Below are positions 34,294 through 37,528 of a stretch of 37,528 nucleotides of DNA, one piece after another. Position numbers and translations under genes: made by a program. The notes under the pieces were generated by a model, which searched no databases, was not told the origin of the DNA, and saw only the letters and a program-made list of their open reading frames with translations. The stretch is taken from the NCBI GenBank assembly GCA_016213775.1, contig JACQZR010000274.1, positions 1-37,528 of the forward strand. Direction: 5' to 3'. Origin of the DNA: Acidobacteriota bacterium. Lineage in GTDB: Bacteria; Acidobacteriota; Terriglobia; Bryobacterales; Bryobacteraceae. The number at the start of each line of letters is the position of its first letter. Position 1 is the first letter of the stretch.

Positions 34294-35655
34294 ATGAATC
34301 GCCGCCACTTCCTTGCAGCGCTTGCCGCTCCCGCCCTCGCCCAGCCGCGGAAGCTACCCAACATCGTCCTCATCTACGCTGACGACCTCGGTTCGGGCGA
34401 CCTCAGTTGTTACGGCCATCCCACCATTCGCACTCCCAACCTCGACCGCATGGCCGCCGACGGCATCCGCTTCACACAGTTCTACTCCGCCGCGCCGCTC
34501 TGTTCTCCAAGCCGCGCCGCGCTCATGACTGGCCGCTATCCGGCGCGGAGTGGCATCAACTTCGTCCTCTTCCCCGATTCCACCGGTGGCATTCCGGACT
34601 CCGAACTCACCTTGCCCGAGCTGTTGAAGCAGCGCGGCTACGCGACGCACATGGTAGGCAAGTGGCACCTCGGCCATCTGCCGCAGTATCTGCCGGCGAA
34701 GCACGGTTTCGACAATTACTTCGGCATCCCGTTCTCCAACGACATGAGCTTCGCCACCAACGTGGTCTACGACGAGATCAGCAGGAAGAAAGGAACCACA
34801 CGTTCTCCAAATGTCCTGGAGCGCTATCGCAGCCTGCCGGGCGTTCCATTGATGCGCAACGAAGAGGTGCTCGAACGTGACCCGGATCAAACGCAGTTGA
34901 CCGCCCGCTACACGGCCGATGCCGCTGCTTTCCTGCGCAAGGCGGCGAAGGGCGCCTCACCCTTCTTCCTCTATTTCGCGCACACCATGCCGCACGTGCC
35001 ACTGTTCGCCAGCGCCCGATTCCGCGGCAAGAGCAAAGCCGGACTCTATGGTGATGCGGTGGAGGAGTTGGACTGGTCAGTAGGCGAGATCCGCAAAACG
35101 CTCGCCGAGCTCAAGCTCGAATCCGACACCCTCGTTCTGTTCAGTTCCGACAATGGTGCCTCGGTTCAACTCGGCGACTACGGCGGATCCAACGGACCGT
35201 TCCGCGAGGGCAAAGCCACTACTTGGGACGGCGGCTACCGCGAGCCATTCATTGCCTGTTGGAAGGGCCGCATTCAACCGGGCCGCGTCTCTGCCGAAGT
35301 TGCTTCGACTTTGGATATCTTTCCCACTCTCGCTCGACTCTCCGGTGGTGCGCCGCCAAAGGACGTGGTGCTCGATGGAGGCGACCTCGCTCCCTTGTTG
35401 TGGGAAGGCGGAACCCGCCCCCAACGCGACTTCTTTTACTACCACGCCGGTGTCGTGCATGGCATGCGTCGCGGCCCCTGGAAGCTCCGCTTCCCGGCCC
35501 CCAAACAGCCCGATAAAGTGGAGCTGTACCATCTGGAACAGGACTACGGCGAGCGCGTCAATGTCGCCGCACAGCATCCTGAAATCGTCGGCCAGTTGCG
35601 CGACGCCATCGCCACTCATCAGGCGAGCTTCCAACCGGCGCCCACCCAGCGCTGA
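34294..35655 (+). CDS. Arylsulfatase-type sulfatase (Cys-type)
   Basis: Encodes 453 residues. A short Tat-like start (NRRHFLAALAAPALAQ) suggests export as a folded protein. Sulfatase motifs: NIVLIYADDLG (D30, D31, metal), then C70-S-P-S-R-A-A-L-M-T-G-R, the formylglycine signature CxPxR, KWHLGH, FSSDNGA (D and N, metal) and HGMRRGPWKLRF near the end. The Cys at 70 must be converted to formylglycine by the enzyme encoded at 29376. Substrate is a sulfate ester, probably carbohydrate; the receptors and GH16 protein in the window fit marine or soil polysaccharide use. It is divergent from the SLH surface gene. Confidence 0.95.
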   Translation: MNRRHFLAALAAPALAQPRKLPNIVLIYADDLGSGDLSCYGHPTIRTPNLDRMAADGIRFTQFYSAAPLCSPSRAALMTGRYPARSGINFVLFPDSTGGIPDSELTLPELLKQRGYATHMVGKWHLGHLPQYLPAKHGFDNYFGIPFSNDMSFATNVVYDEISRKKGTTRSPNVLERYRSLPGVPLMRNEEVLERDPDQTQLTARYTADAAAFLRKAAKGASPFFLYFAHTMPHVPLFASARFRGKSKAGLYGDAVEELDWSVGEIRKTLAELKLESDTLVLFSSDNGASVQLGDYGGSNGPFREGKATTWDGGYREPFIACWKGRIQPGRVSAEVASTLDIFPTLARLSGGAPPKDVVLDGGDLAPLLWEGGTRPQRDFFYYHAGVVHGMRRGPWKLRFPAPKQPDKVELYHLEQDYGERVNVAAQHPEIVGQLRDAIATHQASFQPAPTQR

Positions 35656-35710
35656 GCTGTCACCCGCGCCGGTTCGCGTTTGAGCGAAACTTTGAGGAGT
35701 AAACGAGTCT

Positions 35711-36061
35711 ATGGACAACACGAGAGTATTCAGAATGGCGTTCGCGAGCGTCTATCCGCACTACATCACCAAGGCGGAGAGGAAGGGTCGTACGAAGGAG
35801 GAGGTGCATGCCGTTATCCAGTGGCTCACGGGCTACGATGAGCAGACGCTGCAAGAGCAAATCGACAAGAGGGTCGATTTCGAGACTTTCTTCGCCCGGG
35901 CGCCAAGGATCAACCCGAACGCGTCCAAGATCACCGGGGTGATCTGCGGCTATCGGGTGGAGGAGATCGAGGATAAGCTCATGCAACAGATCCGCTACAT
36001 GGACAAGCTGGTGGATGAGTTGGCCAAGGGAAAGGCAATGGACAAAATCCTGCGGAAGTGA
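35711..36061 (+). CDS. DUF2200-family protein
   Basis: Encodes 116 residues from an ATG 7 bases after TTGAGGAG. The whole sequence matches the DUF2200 family pattern: [20 protein letters not shown] then [59 protein letters not shown], and [20 protein letters not shown]. Members are small cytoplasmic proteins of unknown function, found in many bacteria; a role in growth or stress is sometimes suggested. It follows the sulfatase by 55 bases on the same strand but is probably independent. Confidence 0.9.
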   Translation: MDNTRVFRMAFASVYPHYITKAERKGRTKEEVHAVIQWLTGYDEQTLQEQIDKRVDFETFFARAPRINPNASKITGVICGYRVEEIEDKLMQQIRYMDKLVDELAKGKAMDKILRK

Positions 36062-36073
36062 GCAGGCGCCTGC
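36062..36073. other. Palindrome between convergent genes
   Basis: GCAGGCGCCTGC is a perfect 12-bp palindrome just after the stop of the DUF2200 gene, between it and the convergent cytochrome gene. It could slow or end transcription in both directions, but no T-run follows on the plus strand. Confidence 0.3.
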
Positions 36074-36094
36074 GCGCATCGGGCCTGTCCGCTC

Positions 36095-36580
36095 TCACTT
36101 CGGCATGTGACAGAACGCGCAGTCGTTACTCGCCTTGTTCTTCTCGTGGCACTCCATGCATCCGCCCATGTTGATGTTCGTTTCCTTGAACAACACATCG
36201 CGTTCCTTCACCGGCCCGTGACACGTCTCGCACTTCGCCCCTGCCTCCCCATGTGCCTTGTGCGAAAAGTACACCCAGCTCGGAATCTGGTACACCCGCA
36301 CCCACGGCACCTGCCGGTTCTGTTTCGCAAACCCCGCCAGCTTCTCAATGTGCGGCGAATCCTTCTTCACCGACTGATGGCACCCCATGCACACCTTTAC
36401 CTCCGGGATGCCCATCATCTCGCCCGGATCCGGATTCGTGTGGCAGTTCTTGCATTGCAGCCCCAACCCCAGATGCAGCTTGTGACTGTACGGAATCGGC
36501 TGCGGCACTCCCGGCTTGCGCTGCCCCTCCTGCGAGAACGCCGCCAGCGCCAACAACAACAGCGCTGCCGCCTGCTTCAC
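36095..36580 (-). CDS. Pentaheme c-type cytochrome (cytochrome c3/NapC-like soluble)
   Basis: Encodes 161 residues. A signal peptide ([15 protein letters not shown]) is followed by five heme-binding CxxCH motifs at residues 43-47 (CKNCH), 64-68 (CMGCH), 117-121 (CETCH), 141-145 (CMECH) and 154-158 (CAFCH). Further His in YSHKLH and YFSHKAH can serve as second ligands. It would be a small periplasmic multiheme protein that passes electrons. The start overlaps the end of the GMC oxidoreductase gene (ATGA, 36577-36580), so it most likely takes electrons from that enzyme. Confidence 0.93.
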   Translation of the reverse strand: MKQAAALLLLALAAFSQEGQRKPGVPQPIPYSHKLHLGLGLQCKNCHTNPDPGEMMGIPEVKVCMGCHQSVKKDSPHIEKLAGFAKQNRQVPWVRVYQIPSWVYFSHKAHGEAGAKCETCHGPVKERDVLFKETNINMGGCMECHEKNKASNDCAFCHMPK

Positions 36581-37528
36581 AAATCTCCTTTCTTGCGCTG
36601 CTCCAAAATGTACTCGCTCGCCCGCATCGACAACGACAGAATCGTCAGCGTCGGATTCTGCGCGCCGCCGCTCGGGAACGAACTCCCGTCCACCACGAAC
36701 AGGTTCTTCACATCATGCGCCTGGTTCCACCCGTTCAGGACGCTCTTCTTCCGGTCGGCCCCCATGCGGCACGTTCCCAACTCGTGAATGCTCTCCCCCG
36801 GGGGGACCATCTGCGCGTGCTGCGCCAGAATCTCAAACCCCGCCGACTTGCACAACTCCACGCCAGTCTCCATCGCATCCTTCGCCATGCGATGTTCATT
36901 ATCCGTGTAGCGCTGCGAAATGTGGAGCACCGGGATCCCCCACTCGTCCTTCACATTCGGATTAATCCGCACATGATTCTCATGCCGCGGAAGCGCCTCT
37001 CCCATCGTCGTCATCGAGAATCCCGCCCCCGCGTTCTCATTCATCGCCTTCAGCAGTTCCTCGCCGTATAAAGGATAGTAGCGCGCCTGCGGCGTGAACC
37101 CGCTGCCGAAATCATAGGCATAGCCGCGAATGAAGTCCTTCTCGCGATCCTTCACATTGCGGAACCGCACGACGTATCCGCCGCCGCCATTTACCCCGCG
37201 TCCTCCGCGTCCGCCCTTCGCTTCTGGTACGGCCGCCACAACCGACCCTTTGACATAAAACTGATCGAACAGATAGTGTCCCAGCGTGCCGCTCGAATTT
37301 GCTAGCCCGTTCGGAAACTGCCGCGACTTCGAGTTCAGCAGAATACGCGAACTCTCCAGGCACGACGCCGAAAGCACCACCACGCTTGCCTCGGCCTGAA
37401 ACTCGCGCTTCGAACGGCGGTCCACAAAGATCGCTCCATTCGCGAGCCCCGTCTTCGGATCCACGGTGATCTCGCGCACCACCGCATTGGCGGTCAACGT
37501 CAGATTGCCGCTCTCAAACGCGGCCGGC
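36577..37528 (-). CDS. GMC-family oxidoreductase (partial, 5' end cut)
   Basis: The minus-strand frame is open across the right edge (37528) and encodes 317 residues of the C-terminal half. GMC-family signs are [20 protein letters not shown] (strand of the flavin domain), the long insert with the substrate region, [13 protein letters not shown], and the final [20 protein letters not shown] with the conserved Asn-Pro and catalytic region. These enzymes oxidise alcohols or sugars with FAD; forms coupled to cytochromes pass electrons to periplasmic c hemes. The pentaheme cytochrome gene follows with a 4-base overlap. The N-terminal FAD-binding GxGxxG part lies outside the window. A repeated Gly/Arg stretch at [18 protein letters not shown] is unusual. 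Confidence 0.92.
   Translation of the reverse strand, partial: PAAFESGNLTLTANAVVREITVDPKTGLANGAIFVDRRSKREFQAEASVVVLSASCLESSRILLNSKSRQFPNGLANSSGTLGHYLFDQFYVKGSVVAAVPEAKGGRGGRGVNGGGGYVVRFRNVKDREKDFIRGYAYDFGSGFTPQARYYPLYGEELLKAMNENAGAGFSMTTMGEALPRHENHVRINPNVKDEWGIPVLHISQRYTDNEHRMAKDAMETGVELCKSAGFEILAQHAQMVPPGESIHELGTCRMGADRKKSVLNGWNQAHDVKNLFVVDGSSFPSGGAQNPTLTILSLSMRASEYILEQRKKGDL

Noticed and set aside
1-37528. CRISPR array, tRNA or rRNA genes
   Set aside because: No regularly spaced direct repeats with unique spacers and no tRNA cloverleaf or rRNA sequence were recognised by eye.

Overview
This window most likely comes from an Acidobacteriota chromosome of the Bryobacterales/Solibacter type. 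The reasons are the combination of families: Oar-like TonB-dependent receptors with an N-terminal carboxypeptidase-regulatory domain, an Rhs protein of the Solibacter type, a decayed TIGR03435-family gene, a DUF3489 remnant, SBBP-repeat and SLH proteins, a PadR regulator followed by a membrane protein, and a Uma2 nuclease. This assignment is inference from gene content; no rRNA or tRNA gene was seen.

Left part (1-13,000) is accessory DNA. A terminase-like ATPase (cut by the left edge) lies downstream of an SRGP-motif protein, both on the minus strand. Next is a plus-strand Rhs locus: a small secreted protein, a giant YD-repeat protein whose last ~240 codons change base composition and end in an HExxH metallopeptidase-like domain, and a secreted Cys-containing protein. 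Both the small upstream gene and the Rhs gene carry a +1 frameshift near their 5' ends, the first in a run of eight Cs inside the signal peptide. From 8,342 to 10,740 is a gene graveyard: an IS200-like transposase tail, a multiply frameshifted TIGR03435 gene, one intact secreted protein, and a frameshifted DUF3489 fragment followed by a terminator.

Middle part (10,776-25,660) holds a secreted protein, then an amidohydrolase divergent from an Oar-like receptor that is followed by a GntR/FCD regulator. Similar TGACATRTCA sites lie before the receptor and before the regulator and may be its operators. Then come a five-helix membrane protein fused to a PQQ-like propeller, two secreted proteins (one made of three copies of a ~50-residue repeat), a second Oar-like receptor broken by two frameshifts, and a sodium:solute symporter preceded by an unlisted-size 46-residue membrane protein with ATGA coupling.

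Right part (25,663-37,528) has a GH16-like secreted protein with three C-terminal repeats, a PadR/membrane-protein operon whose promoter contains a 42-bp nested palindrome facing a Uma2 gene, and a parvulin-formylglycine-generating-enzyme operon close to a Cys-type sulfatase. The enzyme would install formylglycine in that sulfatase. A large SBBP/SLH surface protein lies between them. The window ends with a DUF2200 protein and a translationally coupled pair of a GMC oxidoreductase (cut by the right edge) and a pentaheme cytochrome c, probably an exported dehydrogenase and its electron acceptor.

Several otherwise normal genes contain one-base shifts, so either local decay or consensus sequence errors should be kept in mind when reading the pseudogene calls.
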